29,605 nucleotides of DNA from Lachnospiraceae bacterium UBA7205 (GTDB lineage: Bacteria > Bacillota > Clostridia > Lachnospirales > Lachnospiraceae), in assembly GCA_002490665.1 (NCBI GenBank), contig DKUL01000076.1, positions 1 through 29,605 on the forward strand, given 5' to 3'. The stretch's first letter is position 1. Each line of letters starts with the position of its first letter. A program made the position numbers and the translations under genes. Shown piece after piece: positions 1 through 7,728 of this stretch. Below the pieces are notes generated by a model, which worked only from the letters and a program-made list of their open reading frames with translations, was not told the DNA's origin and did no database searches.

Positions 1-1
1 T

Positions 2-316
2 GGCGAATTTTCTGTCAAGAGCGGATGGTTCAACGCCGAGGTCATGCTTTACATGGCATTTGTTGCCATCGCCAATTACACGCATCCCAGTTATGAGCTT
101 GGCTATGCCATCAAGTTTTTCAGGCTGATCAACCTGGTACTGACTGCACTGTTTCAGGTCTGGGGCTATATTGCAGGCGTCATCCTGTTCTTTGTCGCCA
201 TTGTCACAAACAAGATGGTATCGGGTCAGAGCTACCTTTACCCGCTTATTCCATTCAGCTGGCAGAAGCTCAGCCATGCCCTGTTCCGGCACCGGCTGCC
301 GCGGTCAGCGGAATAG
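2..316 (+). CDS. Spore germination protein GerAA family, C-terminal end (partial)
   Basis: This is the C-terminal end of a GerA-type germinant receptor A subunit. The reading frame is open from base 2 and the start lies outside the window. The visible 104 residues contain the family's membrane-embedded tail: a 'YMAFVAIANYTHPSYELGYA' stretch, hydrophobic segments, and the near-terminal 'YLYPLIPFSW' motif that ends most GerAA/SpoVAF proteins. GerA receptors sit in the spore inner membrane and trigger germination on sensing nutrients. It is the only plus-strand gene I support, and it converges on the minus-strand block that follows. A strong hairpin starts on its stop codon. The family call is solid, but which GerA paralogue it is cannot be told from this tail. 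Confidence 0.88.
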   Translation, partial: GEFSVKSGWFNAEVMLYMAFVAIANYTHPSYELGYAIKFFRLINLVLTALFQVWGYIAGVILFFVAIVTNKMVSGQSYLYPLIPFSWQKLSHALFRHRLPRSAE

Positions 317-360
317 GAAAGGGACAGCTCTGTTGTTTCCAACAGGGCTGCCCCCTTTCC
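316..360 (+). terminator. Long hairpin immediately after gerAA
   Basis: Bases 316-323 (GGAAAGGG) pair with 353-360, 325-328 with 347-350, and 330-335 (CTGTTG) with 340-345, leaving a four-base loop. The stem begins on the last base of the gerAA stop codon. No strong T run follows on either strand, so it may be a bidirectional transcription stop between convergent genes rather than a textbook intrinsic terminator. Confidence 0.7.
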
Positions 361-385
361 TGCAATTACATAACACTGCACTTCA

Positions 386-595
386 TTAATATTCTTTTCC
401 TATATTTTCGACCCCATATAATTCCTTAAAGTTATCCAAATCCGTTTGATTCCTTATGAACATAACCTCCTCAAACCTTCCGGTGTGGATATCCTTAAAC
501 CCTGCAACCTGTTCCCCATTACAGATGCTGCATTTCAATACAGGAATCTGGTTTTCCTTGTCGTATTGCAATTTCTTTGTTTTTTTCCGAAACAT
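386..595 (-). CDS. Small conserved hypothetical protein (69 aa)
   Basis: A short soluble, charged protein with no signal peptide or membrane segment. It has a basic N-terminus (FRKKTKKLQYDKEN) and a CSIC pair followed by NGEQVAGFKD, which could be half of a metal-binding knuckle, then an acidic helix-like tail. I favour the ATG at 595 over the GTG at 604 because AGGTGG lies six bases before the ATG. It lies 35 bp downstream of the secreted-protein gene and reads the same way, so the two may be co-transcribed. I do not recognise a function. The composition looks protein-like and I believe similar short proteins occur in Lachnospiraceae, but I cannot check this. Confidence 0.65.
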   Translation of the reverse strand: MFRKKTKKLQYDKENQIPVLKCSICNGEQVAGFKDIHTGRFEEVMFIRNQTDLDNFKELYGVENIGKEY

Positions 596-630
596 GATAA
601 CCACCTGACCATACCCAATACAAAAGCAGA

Positions 631-1383
631 TTACAGTGACAATATTTTCTTCAAGATATTATAAATATCCGCCCTTGTCTCGGCATTGTTGGTATACTCG
701 CGGGAAACTGCCGTCGCATTTTTTGTATATGGCGAGGCAACTGTCGAAATACACTTAAACTGCCCCCATGGCAGCAGTGACACATCTTTGTTATAAACCT
801 CCCATATCTCCTTTTTGTTCCATGTGTACTTTCCAAGAAGCTTGTTGTCTTTCTTGGAATAATAAAAGGTAACCGGATAGTCCGAATAGTACAGCATTAC
901 CGGACGTTTGTTATAGTATGTATAGATCTCCCGTCCTGCATCATCAAATATCTCTGGAATGCCATCGCCTGTCACGTCAATCAGCGCAAACTTCTCACTG
1001 TAGCTTTCCATAAACTCAAGCTGCATGCGGTATGCCTCGGCAAAGTCCTTCAAATCATCCAGCGCTTTCTGTTTTTCTGTCTTTGCAGGCTCTATCTGTG
1101 TCACCAGATATGGTCCTGGTATATAATATGCCCCATTCAAATCAACCTGAAAAAATCCGTTATCCGTAATTCCGTTAACCCGCACATTCGTAAACCTGTC
1201 AAGATATGCAACAACAGGCGTAAACAAATCAGGCGCCGCGTATACGGGCGTTGCAGATGTTGCATACAACTCCACCACCTCAATCGGTACCACATTAAAT
1301 GCATATGCCGTGGCAGGTGGCTTGAACGCCAGAATCGTTCCCAGTAAAACTGCCAGCACCATAATTTTTTTCATTATTTTCAT
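631..1383 (-). CDS. Secreted or lipid-face protein with SH3-like N-terminal domain
   Basis: 250 residues. Residues 1-28 form a clear signal sequence (MKIMKKIMVLAVLLGTILAF, then a TAYA cleavage-type site). Residues about 40-95 resemble a bacterial SH3-like fold (ATPVYAAPD, then a YLDRFTNVRVNG strand pattern). After a short charged linker there is 'FALIDVTGDGIPEIF', the D-x-x-G-D-G-x-P-E pattern common in extracellular clostridial proteins that read 'something about the sample value'; it resembles a calcium-type loop. The rest is aromatic-rich and of unknown role. The start has an AAGGGGA-type ribosome site. An extracellular location is well supported. The molecular function is unknown, with cell-wall binding through the SH3-like part as an inference. 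Confidence 0.75.
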   Translation of the reverse strand: MKIMKKIMVLAVLLGTILAFKPPATAYAFNVVPIEVVELYATSATPVYAAPDLFTPVVAYLDRFTNVRVNGITDNGFFQVDLNGAYYIPGPYLVTQIEPAKTEKQKALDDLKDFAEAYRMQLEFMESYSEKFALIDVTGDGIPEIFDDAGREIYTYYNKRPVMLYYSDYPVTFYYSKKDNKLLGKYTWNKKEIWEVYNKDVSLLPWGQFKCISTVASPYTKNATAVSREYTNNAETRADIYNILKKILSL

Positions 1384-1404
1384 CTCGCTGCATCCCCTTT
1401 CATT

Positions 1405-2076
1405 CTATGCCTTTTCCACTTCTGTAAAAACAAGCTCATCCTCATCATAGTATTCACCCAGACATACCAGGCGGAGAAAATCATTAAAATCCCTGCAAAG
1501 CGTATCCCCCCAAGTACCCATGCCTGTGCGGAGCGCTTCAGGGTTCATGTCATCCCAGTCGTCAATCCCCAGTTCGTAAAGCACATCATAAATCGCCTCA
1601 TGATGGATATCAACCACGCATCCCTCGACGAGGTCATACAGCGCAAGGTAACCATAAAATTCTCCTAGGAAAATGTATCCCGCCTTGAGGAACGCATGAT
1701 TTCCGTCTCTGTCGAAACCTTCGAGCTGGCCAAGCCAGTCAGCGGCATTTTTCCCGGCAATATTATGCCACTCCATATCCACCAGCACGCCGGGGTCATT
1801 GTCCCAGTCCCTTTGTACGTACTGATTCTGCGCACGGGAGAACGTTTCTTCAAAAGAGCATGCAAACTTATCCCCGCAGAACGCAATGTAGACGATCATA
1901 TCCGCCAGGCAAAAGCTCTGCAAAAACTCCCTGTACTGCCGTGGCACACCATAGCCAAGTGCCTTTTCAATCTCCTGTATATCTTCATCTGTCAAGTTAG
2001 ATTTCTGTAGCGGCTCCGGAAAAAGTCCCGGCTCCCGTTCCTGAAGTTTTGTCAAGTATTCTTCTGCTTTTGTCAT
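1405..2076 (-). CDS. SMI1/KNR4 (SUKH) family protein
   Basis: 223 residues with the SUKH-type core: 'TDEDIQEIEKALGYGVPRQY' at the N-terminus (the classic helix 'I...E..LG..LP..Y..FL'), then aromatic strands around 'GYIFLGEFYGYLALYDL' and an acidic C-terminus. SUKH proteins are often immunity proteins against contact-dependent or polymorphic toxins, though many are orphan cytosolic proteins. No toxin is adjacent here: its neighbours are proA upstream, 18 bp away, and the secreted SH3-like gene downstream. The ATG at 2076 is preferred over the TTG at 2085, since AAGGGGA lies about ten bases before the ATG but almost touches the TTG. The family call is good, and an immunity role is only a possibility. 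Confidence 0.82.
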   Translation of the reverse strand: MTKAEEYLTKLQEREPGLFPEPLQKSNLTDEDIQEIEKALGYGVPRQYREFLQSFCLADMIVYIAFCGDKFACSFEETFSRAQNQYVQRDWDNDPGVLVDMEWHNIAGKNAADWLGQLEGFDRDGNHAFLKAGYIFLGEFYGYLALYDLVEGCVVDIHHEAIYDVLYELGIDDWDDMNPEALRTGMGTWGDTLCRDFNDFLRLVCLGEYYDEDELVFTEVEKA

Positions 2077-2094
2077 ACCACACAATTCCCCTTT

Positions 2095-3375
2095 CTAACT
2101 GATATCTTTAAAATGAAACTCCTTTTTCCCCGCAGCATACTCACCAACTGTCTGTCCGTTCCCATAAAGCTTGTATTTGTAAGTCAGCAGCCCCTCAAGC
2201 CCCACCGGTCCCCTCGCATGAATCTTGCCAGTGCTGATGCCTACCTCAGCGCCAAATCCATACCGGAATCCGTCCGCAAAGCGTGTCGAACAGTTCTGGT
2301 ACACTCCGGCGGAATCCACCATCTTCATAAAATGCTCTGCCGCCTGTTTGTCCTCCGTAATAATGCAGTCCGTGTGGTGCGAGCCATATTTATTGATGTG
2401 CAGAATTGCCTCGTCAATATTTTCAACCGTTTTCGCCGAAATAATTAAGTCAAGGTACTCTGTCGCAAAATCTTCCGCCGCCGCAGGTATTCCCTCATAT
2501 TTGTCTGTAATGTCCTTTGTGGCGCGCAGTTCAATCTTATTTGCCCGGAACGCTTCCGTCAGCTCCGGCATCAGTCTGTCGACTGCATCCTTATGTACCA
2601 AAAGTGTCTCAACTGCATTGCAGGCAGCCGTGTACTGTGTCTTTGCATCAATAATGACCGGTACTGCCTTTTTTATATCAAAATCCTTGTCAACATAGAT
2701 ATGGCAGATTCCATCCGCATGCCCCATGACAGGTATCTTGGTGTTGTCCATTATGTACTGGACAAACGCATTGGAACCCCTTGGTATCAGCAGGTCAACG
2801 GATTCATGGCAGGAAAGAAGCTCCGATATTTCATCCCGCTGCTCCGCCTGAAAAAGACAGTTCTCTGGCAGGCCACCTGCAATACAAGCCTGATAAATCA
2901 GCGAAAACAATACCTTGTTTGTGTGCTTTGTCTCGCTCCCGCCTTTCAGAATCGCACAGTTGCCGCTCTTGATGCAGAGGGATGCAATCTGTACCAGCGC
3001 ATCCGGCCTTGCCTCAAAAATCACACCAATCACACCGATTGGACAGCTTTCCCTGACAAGCGTAAGTCCCTCGTCCAGTTCACGCACAAGCTGCGTCTCA
3101 TAGACCTTGTCCGGCAGGGCAATCAGGTTTTCTATTCCCTTCGTCACGTCCGCAAGCTTCTGGGCAGTAAACTTCAGCCGCTTTACAACCGCATCCGGAA
3201 TCTTGTTGTTTCCTGCTTCCTCCAAATCCTGTTCGTTCGCCTTGAAAATTTCCTCCTGATGCGCCGTCAGCGCTTCTGCTATCTTTGCAAGTGCACCGTT
3301 TCTTGCCTCTGCGGACTTTGACGCCATAAGCGTGCTGTCAAGTTTCATTGCTGCCGCCTTTTCCCTTATTGTCAT
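2095..3375 (-). CDS. proA: Glutamate-5-semialdehyde dehydrogenase (gamma-glutamyl phosphate reductase)
   Basis: 426 residues, the usual ProA length. It reduces gamma-glutamyl phosphate with NADPH to glutamate semialdehyde, the second step of proline synthesis. An aldehyde-dehydrogenase fold is visible: 'CPIGVIGVIFEARPDAL' near residue 110, 'NCAILKGGSE', the region around the catalytic cysteine 'TQYTAACNAVETLLV', and the C-terminal 'TGKIHARGPVGLEGLLTYKY' signature. The start is placed at 3375 because AGGAGG lies just upstream; an in-frame extension to 3426 lacks any support. It follows the 5-formyl-THF cyclo-ligase gene by 66 bp. Its partner proB is four genes away (6775-7638), an unusual separation. 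Confidence 0.97.
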   Translation of the reverse strand: MTIREKAAAMKLDSTLMASKSAEARNGALAKIAEALTAHQEEIFKANEQDLEEAGNNKIPDAVVKRLKFTAQKLADVTKGIENLIALPDKVYETQLVRELDEGLTLVRESCPIGVIGVIFEARPDALVQIASLCIKSGNCAILKGGSETKHTNKVLFSLIYQACIAGGLPENCLFQAEQRDEISELLSCHESVDLLIPRGSNAFVQYIMDNTKIPVMGHADGICHIYVDKDFDIKKAVPVIIDAKTQYTAACNAVETLLVHKDAVDRLMPELTEAFRANKIELRATKDITDKYEGIPAAAEDFATEYLDLIISAKTVENIDEAILHINKYGSHHTDCIITEDKQAAEHFMKMVDSAGVYQNCSTRFADGFRYGFGAEVGISTGKIHARGPVGLEGLLTYKYKLYGNGQTVGEYAAGKKEFHFKDIS

Positions 3376-3441
3376 GTAAAATCCTCCTGTCTTGTTATAG
3401 AAACTGTCAAGAAATAACCTTATCAAATAGCTTCATCGTTC

Positions 3442-4023
3442 CTAAATTCTTAAAAATGAATAGATAATTTCCTCCGTCACAATCTTATCCATCCTGATAT
3501 CATATTCTTCCCTTGGTATCTCATCGACAATCTGGCATGCAAATGCAAGCGCCATCGTAGAGAGCTGCCGCTTGCTTACAAGGTATTTGTCATAAAATCC
3601 TTTTCCATAGCCAACGCGATAGCCGGACGTGTCAAACGCAACCCCCGGCATGATGACAAGCGTATCCTCCCTGGGTTGGAATCTATAGCGCAGTTTCATG
3701 TCTTCCTTTGGTTCCAGAATGTCCATATATCCCCGTTCCAGCTGCCTTACCGACACAATCTGGTAAAACTCCATCGTGTTTGTCAGCCTGTCAGCCCGTG
3801 GGAAATATACCCTTTTTTTGCGGAGAATGGCATCATCAAATATGCCACGTGTCATAACCTCCCGGCAGTAATCGGCATATAGCAGGATATTGTCCGCCTC
3901 CATATACTCTGGCGTTTTTATTACTTTTTGTACGATTGCCGCGCTTTTGGATGAAACTTCCTCATCCGTCAATCCTTTTCGGATTTCCAAGATTCGTTTT
4001 CTGATTTCCGCTTTTGTTTCCAT
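3442..4023 (-). CDS. 5-formyltetrahydrofolate cyclo-ligase
   Basis: 193 residues. It converts 5-formyl-THF to 5,10-methenyl-THF using ATP, salvaging a folate storage form in the cytosol. The N-terminus 'METKAEIRKRILEIRKGL' matches the family's basic first helix that contacts ATP, and the C-terminal 'GYRVGYGKGFYDKYL' is the diagnostic nucleotide/folate loop. Two starts are possible: ATG at 4023, and ATG at 4044, which overlaps the stop of the DUF896 gene as ATGA. I chose 4023 because family members begin at METKAEIRK-like sequence and a GGGG stretch precedes it, but coupling through 4044 cannot be excluded. It is known as YgfA/YqgN in model species. Confidence 0.93.
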   Translation of the reverse strand: METKAEIRKRILEIRKGLTDEEVSSKSAAIVQKVIKTPEYMEADNILLYADYCREVMTRGIFDDAILRKKRVYFPRADRLTNTMEFYQIVSVRQLERGYMDILEPKEDMKLRYRFQPREDTLVIMPGVAFDTSGYRVGYGKGFYDKYLVSKRQLSTMALAFACQIVDEIPREEYDIRMDKIVTEEIIYSFLRI

Positions 4024-4040
4024 TTCCCAACCCCGCAATA

Positions 4041-4277
4041 TCATAATCCGGAAGATTCAAGTTCCTTTTTCTTCCGCTTCTCACCAAGATTCGTGATGCT
4101 TCCATCCGCTTCCCTGATATCCACATTGTCGAGCTGTCCCCTCAGGTTTGCGCGCACACTTGCCACATACTCCGTGCGCAGTCTTGCCTGTTCTTCCTTT
4201 TCTTCCTGCGTCAGCCCTTCTGCCTGTGACTTATGGTACAGCTCGTTAATCCGCTTTATTTTTTCCTCTAAATTCAT
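4041..4277 (-). CDS. DUF896 (YnzC/UPF0291) family protein
   Basis: 78 residues. The start 'MNLEEKIKRINELYHKSQAE' followed by 'GLTQEEKEEQARLRTEYVAS' is the standard two-helix hairpin of the YnzC family, and the tail is basic. Family members are small cytosolic proteins of uncertain role, some linked with the SOS regulon in Bacillus. It is placed at 4277, where GGGGGG lies four bases upstream; an in-frame extension to 4307 has no ribosome site. It lies between nfo (55 bp upstream) and the folate gene, which it may overlap by ATGA. Proximity to a DNA-repair nuclease is suggestive but is not evidence of a shared function. Confidence 0.93.
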   Translation of the reverse strand: MNLEEKIKRINELYHKSQAEGLTQEEKEEQARLRTEYVASVRANLRGQLDNVDIREADGSITNLGEKRKKKELESSGL

Positions 4278-4332
4278 ATTACCCCCCATGCCGCACTCTT
4301 GCAACAAAAAAATTTTTTATTTGCAGTCTGAC

Positions 4333-5154
4333 TTACCAACTCCGAATCATCTTGATTTCCCTTGCATAGCCTTCATCATCATTTGGTGTCTCAAGGATAA
4401 AAGGCTTGTCTGCCAGAAGCGGATGTTTTGTGACAGCGCGCATCGCCTCCGCGCCGATTTCACCCTCCCCTATTTTCTGATGCCTGTCCTTGTGGGAAGC
4501 AAGCACATTCATGCTGTCATTAAAATGAACAGCCTTCAGTTTATCGATGCCAATAATATCGTCAAATTCCTTCAAAACGCCATCCAGGTTTCCGACAATA
4601 TCATACCCGCCATCCCAGACATGGCACGTATCAAAACATACGCCCACCTTTTCTTTCAGTGTGACAAGATCCAGAATCGCCCGCAGCTCCTCAAAGCTCC
4701 TTCCGACCTCCGACCCCTTTCCCGCCATCGTCTCAAGCAGGACAGTCGTGCTGTGCTCCGGCTTCAGGGCACAGTTTATCGCGTCCGCTATCATCGGGAT
4801 TGCCGCCTCGGTTCCCTGCCCCACATGGGAGCCTGGGTGGAAATTGTAATAATTCCCCGGCAGATACTCCATGCGTTCCAGGTCATCTGCAAGCACTTCC
4901 CTTGAAAAATTCCTGATATTTTCTTTCTCTGCACATACATTCATTGTATACGGCGCATGTGCCACCAGAATACCGAAATGATGTTCTTCCATCAGTTTGC
5001 GCAGCCGCAGCGCATCCTCCGGGTCAATCGCCTTTGCCGCGCCCCCTCTCGGATTTCTTGTAAAAAAGGCAAAGGTATTGGCATCCAGCTTCAGTGCCTC
5101 CTTCCCCATATGCTCAAATCCCTTTGTGGATGACAGATGGTTTCCTATATACAT
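4333..5154 (-). CDS. nfo: Deoxyribonuclease IV (AP endonuclease, endonuclease IV)
   Basis: 273 residues, normal length. It cleaves DNA 5' to abasic sites in base-excision repair through three zinc ions in a TIM barrel. All expected metal ligands can be read in order: H in 'LVAHAPYTMN', H in 'NFHPGSHVGQG', E in 'VLLETMAGKG', D and H in 'CFDTCHVWDGG', H in 'AVHFNDS', D and H in 'KDRHQKIGEG', E in 'FILETP'. The start ATG is preceded by AAAGGAAG. It sits 45 bp downstream of cls and upstream of DUF896. No anomaly was seen. Confidence 0.97.
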   Translation of the reverse strand: MYIGNHLSSTKGFEHMGKEALKLDANTFAFFTRNPRGGAAKAIDPEDALRLRKLMEEHHFGILVAHAPYTMNVCAEKENIRNFSREVLADDLERMEYLPGNYYNFHPGSHVGQGTEAAIPMIADAINCALKPEHSTTVLLETMAGKGSEVGRSFEELRAILDLVTLKEKVGVCFDTCHVWDGGYDIVGNLDGVLKEFDDIIGIDKLKAVHFNDSMNVLASHKDRHQKIGEGEIGAEAMRAVTKHPLLADKPFILETPNDDEGYAREIKMIRSW

Positions 5155-5199
5155 ACTTGATTCTTCCTTTCCATTTTATTTTAATTCTCAAATAATTCC

Positions 5200-6753
5200 T
5201 TAAACAAGCGGTGCAAATATCCGCATGATTCCATCTATGATGCCATGTACCAGTCCGTTATTTTCGTCCGCTAACGTCCGCTCCCGGCTAGCCTTCATGG
5301 AGTCCGCAAAGTCCTCTTTTAAATCCAAAAGCAGAGACGCCTTATAAAAAAGTGCATTACACTCATAATGCAGGTAAAGACTGCGATAGTCAAGATTAAC
5401 CGTACCGATTGAACCGATGCAGTCATCGACAAGACTTGCTTTTGCATGGACGAAACCCGGTGTGTACTCAAAAATCCGTACCCCAGCTTCCAAAAGCTCC
5501 TTGTAGTAACTCCGCGACATCCTGTAAACCGGCTTCTTATCAGGAATCCCTGGCATGACAATCCTGACATCCACGCCTCTCTTTGCCGCCCTTACAAACG
5601 CGTCGCGCAGACCGTCCCCGAGAAGCAGATAGGGGGTGTAAAACCAAGCATATTCCTTCGATTGACCAAGCAAGTCTATATACAGGTTGTTGCTCGCCGC
5701 CTCTTCCCTGTTCGGTGAGTCATAATAAGGCTGTACATATCCGTCATAGCCATCCCTTTCTGTCATACGTGTTTTCTCAAAATCACTGCCAATCAAATCC
5801 TTTGTGATTTTATCCAGCGAGGATGCATTCCAGAATTCTATGAACATATATGCATAGCTTCTGATGGCATCCCCGGTTATCCGGAAACCGATATCTTTCC
5901 AGTGTCCGAAAGGGTGTTCCTCATTGATGTATTCGTCGGCAAGGTTAATGCCGCCGCTAAATGCCACAACACCGTCCACCACCATAATTTTGCGGTGATC
6001 CCGGTTGTTTAATGCCCCGCTTAGGACAATGAGCGGATTAAATTTTTCACACTTGATTCCCTTTTTCAGGAGAGATGCCCTGTTTCTGGTCGAAAAAGTG
6101 CCAATACTGCCGATGTCATCATACAGCACCCTGATATCAACGCCCTCCTGCACCTTCTGTTCCATGACATTGACCATGGATTCCCACAGGACGCCCTCCT
6201 GCACGATGAAGTACTCGATAAACACATACCGCTTTGCTTCTTTTAACGCAGACATCATCTGCTCAAACAAGCGCTCGCCTATCGGAAAGTACGCCGCAGT
6301 ATCATTTCTTAAAACAGGAAAACCCGTAATTTTTTTGACATATGCAAAAGTCTGTGCAATTCTTTTGTCCTCCCGCCTTAGCAGTTCCAGCGTCTCGGCA
6401 TCGTCATTCAGCTCCAGGGGAATACTGTCTGCAATCGACCGGATGCGCTGTTCAAGCGCCTTTCCTGTTCGCTTGTTTCCGTAAAGCAGATACATCAGTG
6501 CACCTGGCAGCGGTGCCACAAACATGACAAGAAGCCACAGCATCTTGTATGCGCCCTCATCCCTTTTCGATATCAGAAAAAGGACAAACAGTGCCGACAG
6601 AACCGACAATACACTGTAAAACAGCGTCGCAAACGGCGCAAGCCACTTCATAATGGCAAATATAATAATAAACTGTAATACAACCGCAGGCAATATTGAG
6701 AAAATCCTGCCCGTAACGATTCGTGTCACACTTGTCTTTTTTATTTTATGCAT
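5200..6753 (-). CDS. cls: Cardiolipin synthase (phospholipase D type)
   Basis: 517 residues, close to the family's usual 480-510. It joins two phosphatidylglycerols into cardiolipin at the membrane. Two hydrophobic segments lie at the N-terminus (about residues 15-35 and 40-60), plus a 'LWLLVMFVAPLPGALMYLLY' segment. The two HKD catalytic motifs are both intact: 'HRKIMVVDGVVAFSGG' in the middle and 'HAKASLVDDCIGSIGT' near the C-terminus. Start ATG at 6753 has GGAGG six bases upstream. It follows proB by 21 bp, so it is probably co-transcribed with it, which interposes lipid synthesis between the proline genes. Confidence 0.96.
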   Translation of the reverse strand: MHKIKKTSVTRIVTGRIFSILPAVVLQFIIIFAIMKWLAPFATLFYSVLSVLSALFVLFLISKRDEGAYKMLWLLVMFVAPLPGALMYLLYGNKRTGKALEQRIRSIADSIPLELNDDAETLELLRREDKRIAQTFAYVKKITGFPVLRNDTAAYFPIGERLFEQMMSALKEAKRYVFIEYFIVQEGVLWESMVNVMEQKVQEGVDIRVLYDDIGSIGTFSTRNRASLLKKGIKCEKFNPLIVLSGALNNRDHRKIMVVDGVVAFSGGINLADEYINEEHPFGHWKDIGFRITGDAIRSYAYMFIEFWNASSLDKITKDLIGSDFEKTRMTERDGYDGYVQPYYDSPNREEAASNNLYIDLLGQSKEYAWFYTPYLLLGDGLRDAFVRAAKRGVDVRIVMPGIPDKKPVYRMSRSYYKELLEAGVRIFEYTPGFVHAKASLVDDCIGSIGTVNLDYRSLYLHYECNALFYKASLLLDLKEDFADSMKASRERTLADENNGLVHGIIDGIMRIFAPLV

Positions 6754-6774
6754 CTGTTTCCTCCATTTCGAGCA

Positions 6775-7638
6775 TCAGCCTTTATCCTTGTGCAGGTTAT
6801 CAATAAAATCCGTAAAATTAAATTCGTCACTCTTATTTGCCCTGAAAATGGTGCCGTAATTTCTTCCCTCCATAATTCGGTGGATAACACGTACATCCCT
6901 GCCGTTGGCGATAACCATGTCCGCTCCCGAATAGGTAGCAATTTTTGCCGCGATAAGCTTCGTCTCCATGCCTCCCGTGCCAACACTGCTCCCTGTCGTG
7001 CCCTTTCCCATATGAACCAGCTCATCCGTGATGCTGTCAACACTTGATATGAACTTCGCGTCAGGATTCTGTCTGGGATCATCTGTATACAAACCGTCTA
7101 TATCCGACAACAAAATCAGCAAATCAGCCCCTGTCAGTGCCGTGACTATCGCGGAAAGCGTGTCATTGTCCCCTATGACATCCTCGACTTCAAACGTCGA
7201 GATGGTGTCATTTTCATTCACCACGGGTATGACTTCCATTGCAAGAAGCTCGTTGAACGTATTCTGCGCATTTCTCCTGTTTAAATCTGCCACAATCGTA
7301 TTTCTTGTCATCAATATCTGGGCTGCCTGATGACTGTACTCTGAAAAGATTCTCTGATAGGTCGTCATCAGTCTTGCCTGTCCAATCGCCGCACACGCCT
7401 GTTTCTGCGCAATCGTAAGGGGCGGCTTTATGTGAAGCGACTTTCTGCCGCAGCCGATTGCCCCCGAGGTTACCAGAATCACATCCTTTCCCTGATTTCT
7501 GATATTACACAATTCCCTTACCAGAATATCCATTTTCGTGTAATCCAGGTCTCCGGTCTCCGGATGCTGTAACGAGGAGGATCCAATCTTTACCACCACT
7601 CTTTTTTTATCCTTTAATTTTGCACGTAACTCTTCCAA
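6775..7638 (-). CDS. proB: Glutamate 5-kinase, short form without PUA domain
   Basis: 287 residues. It phosphorylates glutamate to gamma-glutamyl phosphate, the committed step of proline synthesis. An amino-acid-kinase fold is visible: 'RVVVKIGSSSL' near the N-terminus, 'VILVTSGAIGCGRKSL', 'IPVVNENDTIS', 'LLILLSDIDGLYTDDPR' and 'GTGGMETKLIAAKIAT'. Full-length relatives of about 370 residues carry a C-terminal PUA domain that is absent here, and the ~30 residues after the kinase core are short and charged. The start is a TTG at 7638 with GGAGG eight bases upstream; no ATG precedes the kinase core. A palindromic repeat lies in the gap upstream. Its partner proA is over 3 kb downstream. Confidence 0.95.
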   Translation of the reverse strand: MEELRAKLKDKKRVVVKIGSSSLQHPETGDLDYTKMDILVRELCNIRNQGKDVILVTSGAIGCGRKSLHIKPPLTIAQKQACAAIGQARLMTTYQRIFSEYSHQAAQILMTRNTIVADLNRRNAQNTFNELLAMEVIPVVNENDTISTFEVEDVIGDNDTLSAIVTALTGADLLILLSDIDGLYTDDPRQNPDAKFISSVDSITDELVHMGKGTTGSSVGTGGMETKLIAAKIATYSGADMVIANGRDVRVIHRIMEGRNYGTIFRANKSDEFNFTDFIDNLHKDKG

Positions 7639-7663
7639 CGTCTCTTCCTCCGTATTTTTCTAT

Positions 7664-7700
7664 ATATACTCACGGCAGATTTATCTGACGCTCAGTATAA
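7664..7700. repeat. Short palindromic element, related to the one at 14.9 kb
   Basis: The plus strand reads ATACTCACGGCAGAT at 7666-7680, then an imperfect inverted copy ending CTCAGTATAA at 7700. The same first 17 bases (to 7682) occur in inverted orientation in the 14.9 kb element (14912-14928). It fills most of the gap between the COG2509-type gene and proB. No T run follows on either side, so a terminator is less likely than a dispersed repeat. Confidence 0.6.
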
Positions 7701-7728
7701 CAACTTAACTTCTATTTTAATTCTATTT

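Noticed and set aside
3376..3426. Longer N-terminus for ProA
   Set aside because: The added 17 residues do not resemble ProA, and the AGGAGG site directly before 3375 marks the true start.
4093..4905. Plus-strand open frame of 270 residues
   Set aside because: It lies antisense to DUF896 and nfo, whose full metal-ligand set proves the minus frame. The plus-strand product has no recognisable domain and a serine/leucine-rich shadow composition.
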